A stretch of DNA of 64,000 bases, from the NCBI RefSeq assembly GCF_004216855.1, contig NZ_SGXT01000013.1, positions 62,001 through 126,000 of the forward strand, written 5' to 3'. Position 1 is the first letter of the stretch; the number at the start of each line of letters is the position of its first letter. The DNA is from Microcella alkaliphila (lineage in GTDB: Bacteria > Actinomycetota > Actinomycetes > Actinomycetales > Microbacteriaceae). Positions 31,033 to 40,929 of this stretch are shown here, in pieces. Under the pieces are notes generated by a model, which did not search any database, was not told the DNA's origin, and saw nothing but the letters and a program-made list of their open reading frames with translations. Both the position numbers and the translations under genes were made by a program.

Positions 31033-32403
31033 ATGATCGACGTCATCATTCTGTTGGTGCTTGTCGCGGCGATCGTCGTCGCGACGGCTCGATTTCGGTT
31101 GCACCCCTTCCTCGCGCTGCTCGGCGCCGCGTTCGTGGGAGCCTTCGCGCTGCGGTTGGCGCCGCTCGACATCGTGCCGACCATCACCGAGGCCTTCGGG
31201 CGCACGCTCGGCAACATCGGCATCGTGATCGTCTTCGGCACGATCATCGGCGTGATTCTCGAGCGCACGGGCGCCGCGATCGCGATGGCCGAGGCGATCT
31301 TGCGCGTGCTCGGCAAGCGATTCCCGGGTCTCACAATGACGATCATCGGCTACATCGTGTCGATTCCGGTCTTCTGCGACTCGGGCTTCGTGATTCTCAA
31401 CTCGCTGAAGAAGGCGGTCACGGTGCGCACCGCCGCTAACCCGATCGTCATGACGATCGCGCTTATGACGGGGCTGTACTCGACCCACGTTTTCGTGCCC
31501 CCGACGCCGGGCCCGATCGCGGCCGCGGGCAACTACGACGTGCTCGACCAGCTGGGCCTCATCATCGGCCTGGGCCTGATCGTGGCGGCCGTGTCCGCCG
31601 CGGCCGGGCTCGCGTTCGCGCAGCTGTATCGCAAGTCCGACATCCCGCTGCTTCCGGAGGAGTCGGAGGACGCTATCGCGGCCAACGCCTCGTGGGAGGA
31701 ACTGCGCGCCAGCTACGGCAAGCTGCCGAGCGCGTTCGTATCGTTCCTGCCCATTCTCGTGCCGATCATCCTGATCTGCCTCGGTTCGGTGGCGGCGCTG
31801 CCGACCGCGCCGTTCGGCGAGGAGTCGCCGCTGACGATCGCCTTCCGCCTGCTCGGTGCGCCCGCCGTCGCGTTGGCCGTCGGTCTGATCGTTGCGGCTC
31901 TCGCGCTCGGGGGTGCGCGCCGCGACAACGACTCGTTCAGTGACCGCGTCGCGGAGGGTATTCGCGTCTCGGCGCCGATTCTGCTGATCACGGCGGCGGG
32001 CGCGAGCTTCGGCGCGGTGCTCGCCGCGTCGACGCTCGACGACGTGCTGGGCGAGACGCTCGCGAGCCTCGGTCTCGGTATCGCGGTGCCGTTCCTCGTG
32101 TCGGCCGCGCTTAAGTCGGCGCAGGGTTCGTCGACGGTGGCGCTGGTGACCACGTCGACGCTGCTCTTCCCGCTGCTCGGCTCCCTCGGCCTCGACAGCC
32201 CGATCGGCGCCGTGCTCGCGGTGCTCGCGACCGGCGCGGGAGCCATGGTCGTGTCGCACGCGAATGACAGCTACTTCTGGGTCGTCTCGCAGCTCAGCCG
32301 CATTCCTGTCGCCACGGCGTACCGCACGCTGACGCCGGCCACCGCCGTTCAGGGCGTCGCGGGTTTCGCCGCGGTGTGGGTGCTGTCGCTGTTCCTCCTC
32401 TAG
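31033..32403 (+). CDS. GntP-family gluconate/glycerate permease
   Basis: This 456-residue membrane protein has twelve or more helices and the GntP signatures GRTLGNIGIVIVFGTIIGVILERTGAA, IGYIVSIPVFCDSGFVILNSL, TGLYSTHVFVPPTPGPIAAAG and the C-terminal GAMVVSHANDSYFWVVSQLS. Members are proton symporters for gluconate and related acids. Next to a glycerate kinase and a CdaR regulator, glycerate or a related hydroxy acid is the most likely substrate (inference). AAAGGAGAAGG gives a strong ribosome binding site. A hairpin follows the gene. Confidence 0.92.
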   Translation: MIDVIILLVLVAAIVVATARFRLHPFLALLGAAFVGAFALRLAPLDIVPTITEAFGRTLGNIGIVIVFGTIIGVILERTGAAIAMAEAILRVLGKRFPGLTMTIIGYIVSIPVFCDSGFVILNSLKKAVTVRTAANPIVMTIALMTGLYSTHVFVPPTPGPIAAAGNYDVLDQLGLIIGLGLIVAAVSAAAGLAFAQLYRKSDIPLLPEESEDAIAANASWEELRASYGKLPSAFVSFLPILVPIILICLGSVAALPTAPFGEESPLTIAFRLLGAPAVALAVGLIVAALALGGARRDNDSFSDRVAEGIRVSAPILLITAAGASFGAVLAASTLDDVLGETLASLGLGIAVPFLVSAALKSAQGSSTVALVTTSTLLFPLLGSLGLDSPIGAVLAVLATGAGAMVVSHANDSYFWVVSQLSRIPVATAYRTLTPATAVQGVAGFAAVWVLSLFLL

Positions 32404-32415
32404 GGGTGGGGGATG

Positions 32416-32454
32416 CTGTGGGCGTGGGTTCCGGGGACGGGCCCGCGCCCACAG
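32416..32454 (+). terminator. Hairpin after the permease gene
   Basis: CTGTGGGCG (32416-32424) pairs perfectly with CGCCCACAG (32446-32454) across a 21-nt loop, 12 nt downstream of the stop codon. Confidence 0.5.
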
Positions 32455-32507
32455 GCGTCTGAGGATGCTGCACATGCGTCAAATGGTCGGATGGCAGACT
32501 CGCTCGC

Positions 32508-33116
32508 ATGAGTGTGCCGGCGAAGAACGCGACGCGGTCTGTGTCTCCTTGGGTTGTCGTGCTTGCCTCCTCGCTCACCGCGTGGGCGGTACTGGCCGTG
32601 AGCACCGGTATCGCACTGACGGTTGCCGGCCCCGCCGCGCTCGACACCGCAGGCGTCGCTCTGTCATTGGCGGGACTCGTGGCGCTCGCGGCCATCGTGC
32701 TGCGAGCGGCATGGCGGGCGCCGCGGCAGCGTGACACGGCCTCGACGAGCTCGCGTCTGTTGGTTGCCGTCGCGACGGCGCTCGCCGCGCCCCTCCTGGT
32801 GGCTGTTCTTGTCACCTCGGCATCGGCTCCGTCGGTGACCAACGTGGGGCTGGCGTTGCCCGTTCTGGGCGTGCTCGGCGGGCTGTCGAACCGCGTGCGC
32901 CGGCGTACGTTCTCGGCCGGCGGGGTCATCGTCGCTCTCATGCTTGCGCTGGTTGCCACGATCGTCGCGTTGCGCGCGCTGGGCGGGGGTCTCGAATCAC
33001 TCGTGACCGAACTGGTGGTCGCGGCGCTCGCGGGCTTTGTGGCGCTCGCGATTGTGGTGCTCGTCGTCACCCTGCTGACCGTGCTGCTGCGCCCAGCGGG
33101 CGAGCTCAGCGACTGA
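32508..33116 (+). CDS. Integral membrane protein
   Basis: This 202-residue protein has about six hydrophobic segments (for example VVVLASSLTAWAVLAVSTGIAL, VALSLAGLVALAAIVL, LLVAVATALAAPLLVAVLV, VGLALPVLGVLGGLS, GGVIVALMLALVATIVAL and VALAIVVLVVTLLTVLL) with short basic loops. No family is recognised. CAGACT 7 nt before the ATG may be a weak leaderless -10. The 3' end overlaps the convergent DUF2332 gene by 11 bp. Confidence 0.75.
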   Translation: MSVPAKNATRSVSPWVVVLASSLTAWAVLAVSTGIALTVAGPAALDTAGVALSLAGLVALAAIVLRAAWRAPRQRDTASTSSRLLVAVATALAAPLLVAVLVTSASAPSVTNVGLALPVLGVLGGLSNRVRRRTFSAGGVIVALMLALVATIVALRALGGGLESLVTELVVAALAGFVALAIVVLVVTLLTVLLRPAGELSD

Positions 33117-34074
33117 GCGCCTCAAGCCGCCCGCCGTGCGGAGCCGCGAGCCCGAGCGGTTCGCCGTCGAGCGCGAGGACGAACAGTCGCTCCGCGCGTT
33201 CGTGGTCGGCTGCCGAAACCTGAACGTCGGCCATCACATCGCGCCCCTCCAGACTGGTGACGTGGTCGGCGAGCGCGCGCAGCGATGCTGCCGCGTGCAT
33301 CCGGTCGTCGGGGGTGAGGTAGGCGAAGACGGCGCTGTGCACGACCACCAGCGTCGCGTCGTCGGGAGCGTCGGCGACGAGCGCCGTGAGATCGTCGCGC
33401 AGGTCGCCGCGCGTGATCGCAGGGCGCGCCACGGCCACCGTCTGCAGCGCTCGATCGAGACGCTCGCGGCGCTCGGTGTGCTCGGGCCAGACAAGTGTCT
33501 GGAGCCAGGCCACCTCGTCGGCGTCGTCGAGCGAAACCGGGTTGAGGTCGATGCCGTGCCGCCACACAATGTGGGGCATCGCGGCCGGGGCGGCCATACC
33601 CCGCAACTCGCAGGTGATCGTCACGTGCCCGGCGTCGTGACGGGGCACGAGTTCTGACCGCGTGCCATCGACATCGAAGGCATACCGGTAGTAGTCGGGA
33701 ATCAGACAGGTGCCAGCAGCGGCCCCCACCTCCAGCAGGGCGATCGGCCCAGGGATGCGCGCGAGCGCCACCGCGAGGTACGCGGTGCGGGCGGCCTCGT
33801 TGGTCTGGGTCGACCGAGTGAGCACCGTCTCGCGCACAGCGGCCCAGTGCGCGCTGAGCCAGTCGATGAACGCGTCGGCCCCCGAGGGTGCGCCGTGCCA
33901 GCGCGCGGCCGCGAACACCAGATTGGGCTGCTTCTTCCCGGCCGGGAGAGCGTCGATGAGGTCGATCAGCGCGTTGTTCGCCGCGATCGCGCGAGCCCAC
34001 GCGGCGTACTGCGGGCTCGACCCGTCTGCCTCCAACCGCGCCCAGCGATCCCACCTGCTCGAGAGCGAATCCAT
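33106..34074 (-). CDS. DUF2332 family protein
   Basis: This 322-residue protein has a methyltransferase-like core: RWDRWARLEADGSSPQYAAWARAIA at the N terminus, the segment PGPIALLEVGAAAGTCLIPDYYRYAF that resembles a SAM-binding glycine loop, and IVWRHGIDLNPVSLDDADEVAWLQTLVWPEH, characteristic of DUF2332. The family is widespread in actinobacteria and has no proven reaction. The ATG at 34074 is supported by TACGGT 6 nt upstream. It lies after HrpA on the same strand but with its own promoter. Confidence 0.85.
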   Translation of the reverse strand: MDSLSSRWDRWARLEADGSSPQYAAWARAIAANNALIDLIDALPAGKKQPNLVFAAARWHGAPSGADAFIDWLSAHWAAVRETVLTRSTQTNEAARTAYLAVALARIPGPIALLEVGAAAGTCLIPDYYRYAFDVDGTRSELVPRHDAGHVTITCELRGMAAPAAMPHIVWRHGIDLNPVSLDDADEVAWLQTLVWPEHTERRERLDRALQTVAVARPAITRGDLRDDLTALVADAPDDATLVVVHSAVFAYLTPDDRMHAAASLRALADHVTSLEGRDVMADVQVSAADHERAERLFVLALDGEPLGLAAPHGGRLEALSR

Positions 34075-34080
34075 CCGACA

Positions 34081-34086
34081 ACCGTA
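34081..34086 (-). promoter_or_regulatory. Leaderless -10 element of the DUF2332 gene
   Basis: TACGGT on the minus strand, 6 nt before the ATG at 34074. Confidence 0.5.
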
Positions 34087-34189
34087 GTGATCCCCATCGA
34101 GCTGTGTGCCGTAAACGGCACATCCGCCAACCGCATTGCCGCCTTCCCGCGCAGACGTCGCAGCCTGGCCCGGGGGAACCGCGAATCGC

Positions 34190-37100
34190 TTAATCCGCGA
34201 GCGCTTTCCGCACCCGCTGCACCGAGATCGGCCCCTGCGGGCCGAGCGGCTGGGCGAAGAGCGACAAGCGCAGCTCCTCGAGCATCCACCGCACCGTGAC
34301 CAGGTTGGCACGTGCGTCCGCCGCGAGCGGTAAAACCCCGCCCGCCTGCTCGAACAGGCGCAGCGCCGTCTCGAACTCGGACTGACCGGCGCGGTCGCGG
34401 CCCGGGTTGTCGGCCAGCTTCTCCACCCGGTGCACGATGCCGCGCAGGTAGACGACCAGCCGCGGCAGGCGCTCGAGCCCCGTGCGGCCGATGAAGCCGC
34501 CAAACACCAGCTGCCCCAGCTGCGCGCGGCAGTCGGCCAGCGGTGCCATGAGCGACAGCGACGAGCTCCGGCTGATCGCGACGTCCGCCTCGCGGGCTGC
34601 CGCCAAGACGGATGCTGCCGTCGCCACGATCCGGAACAGGCGATCCGGCAACCCCCGGTTCACCGCGTCGCGGACCGCCTCGAAATCGGCGCGCGTCCAG
34701 GGCAGCTCGCTGCGCGCATCCATTTCGGCGTCGATGACGGCGCGCAGCGCGTCGTCGATCAGTGCCGCCGTCGACCGGTATGGGGAGGCCGCGAGCGACA
34801 GCTTCTCGGCGTGGGTTAGGTGCTCCTGTACGTAGCTCAGCGGCGACGGCACGGCCAGCTGCACGAGGCGCCGCACACCCGCCCGGTGCGCCCGCAGCTG
34901 ATCGTCGACCGACACCTGAAGGCGAAGCGCCACCGCCGCGCCCTCGTCGACGAGCGCCGGATACCCGCGAATCGTCGTGTCGGCCCGGCGCACCTCGACC
35001 TGGCGGGGCACGGTGCCTGCCTCGCCGACGGTGTCGTCCCAGACGGTGATGCCGCCGCGCTCGATGGGGCTCCGCGCCGCGGCCGTCGCGACGCGCGCCA
35101 CCGAGTCGCGGGTGCGGGTCTTCAGCTTCGCCTGCAGCTGCGCCAGGTCGGTGCCGCGGGCGAGGCGGCGGCCGCGGTCGTCGACGACGGCATACCCCAT
35201 GCGCAGGTGCGCCGGCAGGCGGTCGAGGTCGAAGTCGTCGGGCTCCACAGGCGTGAAGGTTTGCCGCCGAATCTCGCGCGCCAGAAACTCGGTGATGCGG
35301 AGCTCCCGCAGGTCGGCGCCGTCGGGCACCTCCGCCAACAGTCGCGTCGCCCAGTCGGCGGCCGGCACCACGTTGCGCCTCACCGACTTCGGAAGCGTCT
35401 TGATCAGCGCGGTGACGAGCTCGTGGCGCAGGCCCGGCACGAGCCAGTCGAAGCCGGCGTCGTCGAGCCGCGGCAACAGGGGCAGCGGCACGGTGACCGT
35501 AACCCCGTCGTCGGCACTGCCCGGCTCGAAGCGGTAGCCAACGCTCAGCGTCTGGTCGCCGAGGGTCAGCCGGGTCGGGTACGCGTCGTCGTCTCCCTGC
35601 GGGAGCTCCTCCGCGTCGACGAGGTCGGACCTCGTCAGCGTGAGCAGATCCGGATGCTCGCGGCGCGCATCCCGCCACCACCGTTCGAAGCGGCGCACGT
35701 CGGTGACGTCCTCCGGCAGCCGCGCCTCGTAGAAGTCGACGAGCCTCTCGTCGTCGAGCAGGATGTCGCGGCGTCGCTGCCGCTCCTCGAGCTTCTCGAG
35801 CTCGTGGCGCAGCTGCGCGTTCGTGCGGTGGAAGGCGGTGAGGCGCTTGTCGAGGCGGGAGGTGTCCCAGTCGCCCTCGACGAGGGCGTGGCGGATAAAC
35901 AGCTCGCGCGCGAGCGGCGCGTCGATGCGGGCCAGCTGCCCGCGGCGGCGCGGCACGATGGGCACGCCGAAGAGGGTGACCTTCTCGTCGACGACGGCGG
36001 AGCCCTGGCGCTTCTCCCACCGCGGCTCGGAGTACTGCCGCTTCACCAGGTGCGTGGCGAGTGGCTCGGCCCACGCCGGGTCGATCTGCGCGACCGTGCG
36101 GGCGAACAGCCGGCTCGTCTCGACGAGTTCGGCGGCCATCACGGCGGCCGGCTGCTTCTTCGCGAGCCCCGAGCCGGGGAAGATCACGAAGCGCCGCTGC
36201 CGTGCCCCTAGGTATTCGCGGCCGCGGGCCGCCCGGCCGGCGGAGCGGCCGTCGCGGCCCTTGTTCGTCGAGGTCGGGCTGCCCGCGTCGCGGTCGTCGC
36301 GCAGGCCGATGTGGCTGAGCAGGCCGGAGAGGATCGCTTTATGGATGGCATCCGCATCCACCGCAGTGTCGGCTTCGGCCCGACGGCCGAGACGGCCGTC
36401 GGCGCTGGCGTCGCGGCGACGGCCAGAAATGGCCCCCGCTTGTCGCTCCAGCGCGCGCTCGACGTCTTGCCACTCGCGAATGCGTAGGTAGTTGAGGAAC
36501 TCGCCGCGCACCTCGCGCCGGAACCCGTTGCCGGAAAGCTCCTTCTGTCGCCGCTGCAGGTGCTTCCAGAGGTTCAGCAGCGTGATGAAGTCGCTCGTCG
36601 GGTCCCGGAAGCGCGCGTGCAGCTGATCGGCCTTCTCGCGGTGCTCGGCGGGCCGCTCGCGCGGGTCTTGGATGCTCAGCCCGGCCACGATCGCGATGAC
36701 TTCGCGCGCGACGCCGAGCTTCTGGGCCTCGACGACCATGCGCGCGTAGCGCGGGTCGAGCGGCAGCGGCGCGATCGCTCGTCCGACGCGCGTGATGCGC
36801 AGCTCGTCACCGCGCTTGTCGATCGCGCCGAGCTCGAGCAGCAGGTCGACGCCGTCTTTCACGCCGCGCTTGTCGGGCGGCTGCAGGAACGGGAAGAGCT
36901 CGATGTCGCCGAGCCCGAGCGAGATCATCTGCAGGATGACCGCGGCGAGGTTGGTGCGCAGAATCTCGGGGTCGGTGAACGCGGGCCGCTTCTCGTAGTC
37001 GAGCTGCGAGTACAGCCGGATCGCGATGCCGTCGCTCGTGCGCCCCGCGCGGCCGGAGCGCTGGTTGGCGCTCGCTTGCGAGATCGGCTCGATCGGCAGG

Positions 37101-38173
37101 CGCTGCACCTTCGCCCGCGCCGAGTAGCGCGAGATGCGGGCGGTGCCGGTGTCGACGACGCTGCGGATGCCCGGCACCGTCAGGCTGGTTTCGGCGACGT
37201 TCGTCGCGAGCACGATGCGGCGATGGATGCCCGGGGCCGGCTTCTCGAAGACACGGTGCTGTTCGGCGGCCGACAACCGCCCATAGAGCGGCAGCACTTC
37301 CGTGGCGGCACCTCGGGCCCCTCGTCTTTGGAAGTGGCCGCGGAGCGCGTCTGCCGCATCCCGAATCTCGTTTTCGCCGCTGAAGAAGACGAGCACGTCG
37401 CCGTCGGTGTCGCGTTCGAGCTCGTCGACGGCCGCGATGATGCCCTCGATCATGTCGACGGCGTCGTCGGGGGTGCTGGGGGCGTCGGCGCCGTCGGACT
37501 CGTCGTCGCCCGCCCCGCCGGCGCCACCTGCAGGCTCGGTAGCGTCGGGCACGAGCGGCCGGTAGCGAATCTCGACCGGGTAGGTGCGCCCGCTCACCTC
37601 GATGATGGGCGCGGGCGTGCCGTCGCCCGCCGCGAAGTGCTTCGCGAAGCTCTCGGGGTCGATGGTCGCCGAGGTGATGACGAGCTTCAGCTCGGGGCGG
37701 CGCGGCAGCAGCTGCTTGAGGTAGCCGAGCAGGAAGTCGATGGTGAGCGAGCGTTCGTGCGCCTCGTCGATGATGATCGCGTCGTAGCGGTCCAGCTCGC
37801 GGTCTCCGCGCAGCGCCGCGAGCAGGATGCCGTCGGTCATGAGCGTGAGGCGCGTCGCGTCGGTGACCTCGTCGGTGAAGCGCACCTTGTAGCCGACGGT
37901 GTCGCCGACGCGGGTGCCGAGCTCGTCCGCGACGCGTTCGGCGATGGTGCGCGCGGCGATGCGCCGCGGCTGCGTGTGGGCGATGCGCTCGTAGCCTAGT
38001 TCGAGCAGCATCTTCGGCAGCTGCGTGGTCTTGCCCGACCCGGTTTCGCCGGCGACGATCACGACCTGGTTGTCGCGGAGGGCCTCGAGGATGTCGTCGC
38101 GCCGCTGCGACACCGGCAGGTCCGGCGGGTAGTGGATGCGCGGGGGAGCTCCCGGCGCGGCGGCGGCAATCAT
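34190..38173 (-). CDS. hrpA: ATP-dependent RNA helicase HrpA
   Basis: This 1327-residue DEAH-box helicase has the usual HrpA length. Motif I is GETGSGKTTQ (residues 42-51), motif II is DEAH in IIIDEAHERSLTID, motif III SAT in VITSATIDPESF, motif V in TNVAETSLTVPG, and motif VI NQRSGRAGR. The helicase-associated and OB-fold regions follow, then the long DUF3418 C-terminal domain of HrpA proteins (from about residue 700, including GVTVTVPLPLLPRLDDAGFDWLVPG and SELPWTRADFEAVRDAVNRG). Two low-complexity acidic/glycine insertions occur near residues 205-230 and 590-660. The ATG at 38173 is followed by MIAAAAPGAPPRIHYPPDLPVSQRR. A TAGACT element lies 9 nt upstream. Confidence 0.95.
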   Translation of the reverse strand: MIAAAAPGAPPRIHYPPDLPVSQRRDDILEALRDNQVVIVAGETGSGKTTQLPKMLLELGYERIAHTQPRRIAARTIAERVADELGTRVGDTVGYKVRFTDEVTDATRLTLMTDGILLAALRGDRELDRYDAIIIDEAHERSLTIDFLLGYLKQLLPRRPELKLVITSATIDPESFAKHFAAGDGTPAPIIEVSGRTYPVEIRYRPLVPDATEPAGGAGGAGDDESDGADAPSTPDDAVDMIEGIIAAVDELERDTDGDVLVFFSGENEIRDAADALRGHFQRRGARGAATEVLPLYGRLSAAEQHRVFEKPAPGIHRRIVLATNVAETSLTVPGIRSVVDTGTARISRYSARAKVQRLPIEPISQASANQRSGRAGRTSDGIAIRLYSQLDYEKRPAFTDPEILRTNLAAVILQMISLGLGDIELFPFLQPPDKRGVKDGVDLLLELGAIDKRGDELRITRVGRAIAPLPLDPRYARMVVEAQKLGVAREVIAIVAGLSIQDPRERPAEHREKADQLHARFRDPTSDFITLLNLWKHLQRRQKELSGNGFRREVRGEFLNYLRIREWQDVERALERQAGAISGRRRDASADGRLGRRAEADTAVDADAIHKAILSGLLSHIGLRDDRDAGSPTSTNKGRDGRSAGRAARGREYLGARQRRFVIFPGSGLAKKQPAAVMAAELVETSRLFARTVAQIDPAWAEPLATHLVKRQYSEPRWEKRQGSAVVDEKVTLFGVPIVPRRRGQLARIDAPLARELFIRHALVEGDWDTSRLDKRLTAFHRTNAQLRHELEKLEERQRRRDILLDDERLVDFYEARLPEDVTDVRRFERWWRDARREHPDLLTLTRSDLVDAEELPQGDDDAYPTRLTLGDQTLSVGYRFEPGSADDGVTVTVPLPLLPRLDDAGFDWLVPGLRHELVTALIKTLPKSVRRNVVPAADWATRLLAEVPDGADLRELRITEFLAREIRRQTFTPVEPDDFDLDRLPAHLRMGYAVVDDRGRRLARGTDLAQLQAKLKTRTRDSVARVATAAARSPIERGGITVWDDTVGEAGTVPRQVEVRRADTTIRGYPALVDEGAAVALRLQVSVDDQLRAHRAGVRRLVQLAVPSPLSYVQEHLTHAEKLSLAASPYRSTAALIDDALRAVIDAEMDARSELPWTRADFEAVRDAVNRGLPDRLFRIVATAASVLAAAREADVAISRSSSLSLMAPLADCRAQLGQLVFGGFIGRTGLERLPRLVVYLRGIVHRVEKLADNPGRDRAGQSEFETALRLFEQAGGVLPLAADARANLVTVRWMLEELRLSLFAQPLGPQGPISVQRVRKALAD

Positions 38174-38263
38174 CAGCCCTCCAGTCTATGGCGCGGCGAC
38201 TGCTGTGCTGGCCGTGCGTATCCTCCCCACGCGGTGCGCGGAGAGCATGTGCCCGGTTTGCGT

Positions 38264-38299
38264 ATGTGCCTCGCACGGCACGTGCCGTCAGAGGCACAT
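38264..38299. promoter_or_regulatory. 36-bp near-perfect palindrome before the ArsR gene
   Basis: ATGTGCCTC (38264-38272) pairs with GAGGCACAT (38291-38299), and inside them ACGGCAC (38275-38281) pairs with GTGCCGT (38282-38288). Only the two 2-bp joints GC and CA are unpaired. It ends 7 nt before the ATG of the ArsR-type regulator and lies 91 bp from the divergent hrpA start. It is most likely the operator of that dimeric regulator. Confidence 0.65.
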
Positions 38300-38306
38300 T
38301 CGCGTA

Positions 38307-38705
38307 ATGGACATCCTTTTTCTCGTGGTTCATCCCGTTCGCTGGCGCATCGTCGAGATTTTGGCGAGCGGCGAGCACACTGCTGGGCAGATCGCCGCCG
38401 AGCTCACGCACCGACACCGCATCGGCCGGGAGGCGGTGTCGAAACATTTGACGAAACTCACCACGGCCGGCCTGATCGCCGTTCGACCGGACGAGAACTT
38501 CCGCGTTTATCGGCTCAGCCCGCGGGTGATCGGTGCACTGGCCGGGCTCGTCGAACACCTCTTGTCGCTGCGTGGCGCGACCGAATACGACGACATCGAG
38601 CTTGACGGCAGTGAGCGAGACATCGGTTACGAGCGCGACCCACACTGGCGCGAAAGCGACCCTGACTACTGCTGGTGTATACGGAAAACGCTCAATCTGG
38701 TCTGA
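38307..38705 (+). CDS. ArsR-type winged-helix regulator
   Basis: This 132-residue protein starts MDILFLVVHPVRWRIVEILASGEHTAGQIAAELTHR, then the recognition helix GREAVSKHLTKLTTAGLIAVRPDENFRVYRLSP: an ArsR/SmtB-like winged helix. The C-terminal half carries acidic and aromatic residues ending DPDYCWCIRKTLNLV, with two cysteines two residues apart that might sense metal or redox state, although the classical ELCVCDL motif is absent. It is preceded by the 36-bp palindrome, which suggests autoregulation. The target genes are unknown; the prp operon follows 38 nt later but has its own regulator. Confidence 0.8.
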   Translation: MDILFLVVHPVRWRIVEILASGEHTAGQIAAELTHRHRIGREAVSKHLTKLTTAGLIAVRPDENFRVYRLSPRVIGALAGLVEHLLSLRGATEYDDIELDGSERDIGYERDPHWRESDPDYCWCIRKTLNLV

Positions 38706-38726
38706 GTATCGATTCTCGACGAATTT

Positions 38727-38743
38727 ATGTATACATTAGGGCT
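38727..38743 (+). promoter_or_regulatory. prp operon promoter with overlapping GntR operator
   Basis: The 10-bp perfect palindrome ATGTATACAT (38727-38736) overlaps the -10 TACATT (38732-38737), and the GTG start follows 6 nt later. A related GTGTATAC sits at 38675-38682, about 52 bp upstream. TGTATACA-type dyads are typical of FadR-subfamily GntR proteins, so this should be the autorepression site that controls the whole operon. Confidence 0.6.
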
Positions 38744-39421
38744 GTGGTTCAGGAGATCGGCACGGCGGCAGACCGCGCCTACGCGACCCTGCGCACCGCC
38801 ATCATCGACGGCGAGCTCGCCCCCGGCAGCTCCCTCGCCGAGGTCGACCAGGCCCAGCGCCTCGGCATGAGCCGCACCCCCGTGCGTGAAGCGTTCGCCC
38901 GCCTCACCGACGACGGCCTCGCCACCGAGCTCGGCCCCCGCACCCTCGTCGTCAGCACCATCGACGCCGACGACGTCACCGCCCTCTTTGACCTGCGCCG
39001 GGCCCTCGACGAGCAGGCCTCCCGCCTCGCCGCCCGCCGCGCCACCCCCGAGCAGCGCGAGCAGCTGCGCACCCTCGCCGAACGCTTCGGAAACGTCACC
39101 ACCTCATCCCTTGCCGACGACGACGCAGGACGACACGGCTACTACGCCCTCGTCACCGAATTCGATGCGACCATCGACCAGGCACTCGGCCGCAGCCCCC
39201 ACCTTGCCGCCGCCATCGGCCGCGTGCGCACCCACCTCGCCCGCGTGCGCCGCCTCGCGCACGACGACGACGCCCGACTCGTCGCATCAGCCTCCGAACA
39301 CGGCGCCATCGCCGCCGCCATCGCCGACGGCGACGCGGAGCGGGCCGCCCACGCGACGCACCTGCACCTGCACAACGCGCTCACGAGCATCCACGCCCAC
39401 CTGAAAGGGAGCACCCCATGA
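38744..39421 (+). CDS. GntR-family regulator of the 2-methylcitrate operon
   Basis: This 225-residue FadR-type regulator has a helix-turn-helix ([48 protein letters not shown], residues 12-60) and a C-terminal FCD ligand domain ([28 protein letters not shown]...[14 protein letters not shown]). The GTG 38744 is chosen because the longer upstream frame (from 38675) crosses the operator and promoter. Its stop overlaps the prpD start (ATGA). It probably senses propionyl-CoA or a methylcitrate intermediate (inference from its operon). Confidence 0.87.
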   Translation: MVQEIGTAADRAYATLRTAIIDGELAPGSSLAEVDQAQRLGMSRTPVREAFARLTDDGLATELGPRTLVVSTIDADDVTALFDLRRALDEQASRLAARRATPEQREQLRTLAERFGNVTTSSLADDDAGRHGYYALVTEFDATIDQALGRSPHLAAAIGRVRTHLARVRRLAHDDDARLVASASEHGAIAAAIADGDAERAAHATHLHLHNALTSIHAHLKGSTP

Positions 39422-40929
39422 CCACCAGGCACACCGTGCGCACCTACAAGAGCAGCGAGCCCCTGCCGCCCGCCGAGCAGCTGGCCGGCAAGCTCGCCGC
39501 CCTCGCCTCCGAACAGGACCGCCCGCTCGACGACGCCGCCGTCGACATGGTCATCAACCGCGTCATCGACAACGCCGCCGTCGCCACCGCGAGCCTCGGC
39601 CGCGCCCCCGTCGTGAGCGCCCGCGGTCAGGCCGAAAACCACCCATACACGCCCGGCGCCACCGTCTTCGGTTTGCCGCAGACGCAGCGAGTCAGCCCAG
39701 AGTGGGCCGCCTGGGCCAACGGCGTCGCCGTGCGCGAGCTCGACTACCACGACACCTTCCTCGCCGCCGACTACTCGCACCCGGGCGACAACATCCCGCC
39801 GATCCTCGCCGTCGCCCAGCACGTCGGCGCCACCGGCGAGCAGCTGCTGAAGGGGCTGCTCACCGGGTACGAGATCCAGATTGACCTGGTCAAGGCCATC
39901 TGTCTGCACGAGCACAAAATCGACCACGTCGCCCACCTCGGGCCGAGTGCTGCCGCGGGCATCGGCACCCTCCTTCAACTCGACAAGGAAACGATCTTCC
40001 AGGCCATCGGCCAGGCCCTGCACACCACGACCGCCACGCGGCAGTCGCGCAAGGGCGAAATCTCGACCTGGAAGGCGCACGCCCCCGCCTTCGCCGGCAA
40101 GATGGCCGTCGAAGCCGTCGACCGGGCCCTCCGCGGCCAGACCAGCCCCAGCCCCATCTACGAGGGCGAAGACGGCGTCATCGCCTGGCTGCTCTCCGGC
40201 CCGAGTGCCCGCTACGAGGTGCCGCTGCCCGACAGCGGCGAGCCGCTCACCGGCATCCTCGACAGCTACACGAAGGAGCACTCGGCTGAGTACCAGGCGC
40301 AGGCCTGGATCGACCTCGCCCGCCGCCTCGGCACCGAGCGCCCCGAACTGCGCGACCCCTCAAACATCAGAAGCATCGTGCTGCACACGAGCCACCACAC
40401 GCACTACGTGATCGGCTCGGGAGCGAACGACCCGCAGAAGTACGACCCGACCGCCAGCCGCGAGACGCTCGACCACTCGATTCCGTACATCGTCGCCGTC
40501 GCCCTGCAAGACGGCCGCTGGCACCACGTCGCCTCGTACGCTCCCGAGCGCGCCGCCCGCCCCGACACCGTCGAGCTGTGGCACAAGATCACCACCGTGG
40601 AAGACGAAGAGTGGACTCGCCGCTACCACTCGCTCGACCTCGCCGAGAAAGCCTTCGGGGGCCGCATCGAGATCGAACTCACCGACGGCACCCGCGTGAT
40701 CGACGAGATCGCCGTCGCCGACGCGCACCCGCTCGGCGCCCGCCCCTTCGGCCGCGCCGAATACGAAAACAAGCTGCGCACCCTCGCCGACGGCGTGCTC
40801 GCCGACGAGGAGGTCGACCGCTTCCTCGCGCTCGCCGCCCGCCTGCCCGAGCTGACCGCCGACGAGCTCACCGGGCTCACGGTCACCCCGATCGAACCGG
40901 TTCCCGCCGCCCCGAAGGGACTCTTCTGA
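39418..40929 (+). CDS. prpD: 2-methylcitrate dehydratase
   Basis: This 503-residue enzyme of the MmgE/PrpD family dehydrates 2-methylcitrate to 2-methyl-cis-aconitate in the propionate-degrading methylcitrate cycle. Landmarks are [103 protein letters not shown] and [20 protein letters not shown]. It is the second gene of the operon; the stop TGA overlaps the prpB start ATG (TGATG). Confidence 0.95.
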   Translation: MTTRHTVRTYKSSEPLPPAEQLAGKLAALASEQDRPLDDAAVDMVINRVIDNAAVATASLGRAPVVSARGQAENHPYTPGATVFGLPQTQRVSPEWAAWANGVAVRELDYHDTFLAADYSHPGDNIPPILAVAQHVGATGEQLLKGLLTGYEIQIDLVKAICLHEHKIDHVAHLGPSAAAGIGTLLQLDKETIFQAIGQALHTTTATRQSRKGEISTWKAHAPAFAGKMAVEAVDRALRGQTSPSPIYEGEDGVIAWLLSGPSARYEVPLPDSGEPLTGILDSYTKEHSAEYQAQAWIDLARRLGTERPELRDPSNIRSIVLHTSHHTHYVIGSGANDPQKYDPTASRETLDHSIPYIVAVALQDGRWHHVASYAPERAARPDTVELWHKITTVEDEEWTRRYHSLDLAEKAFGGRIEIELTDGTRVIDEIAVADAHPLGARPFGRAEYENKLRTLADGVLADEEVDRFLALAARLPELTADELTGLTVTPIEPVPAAPKGLF

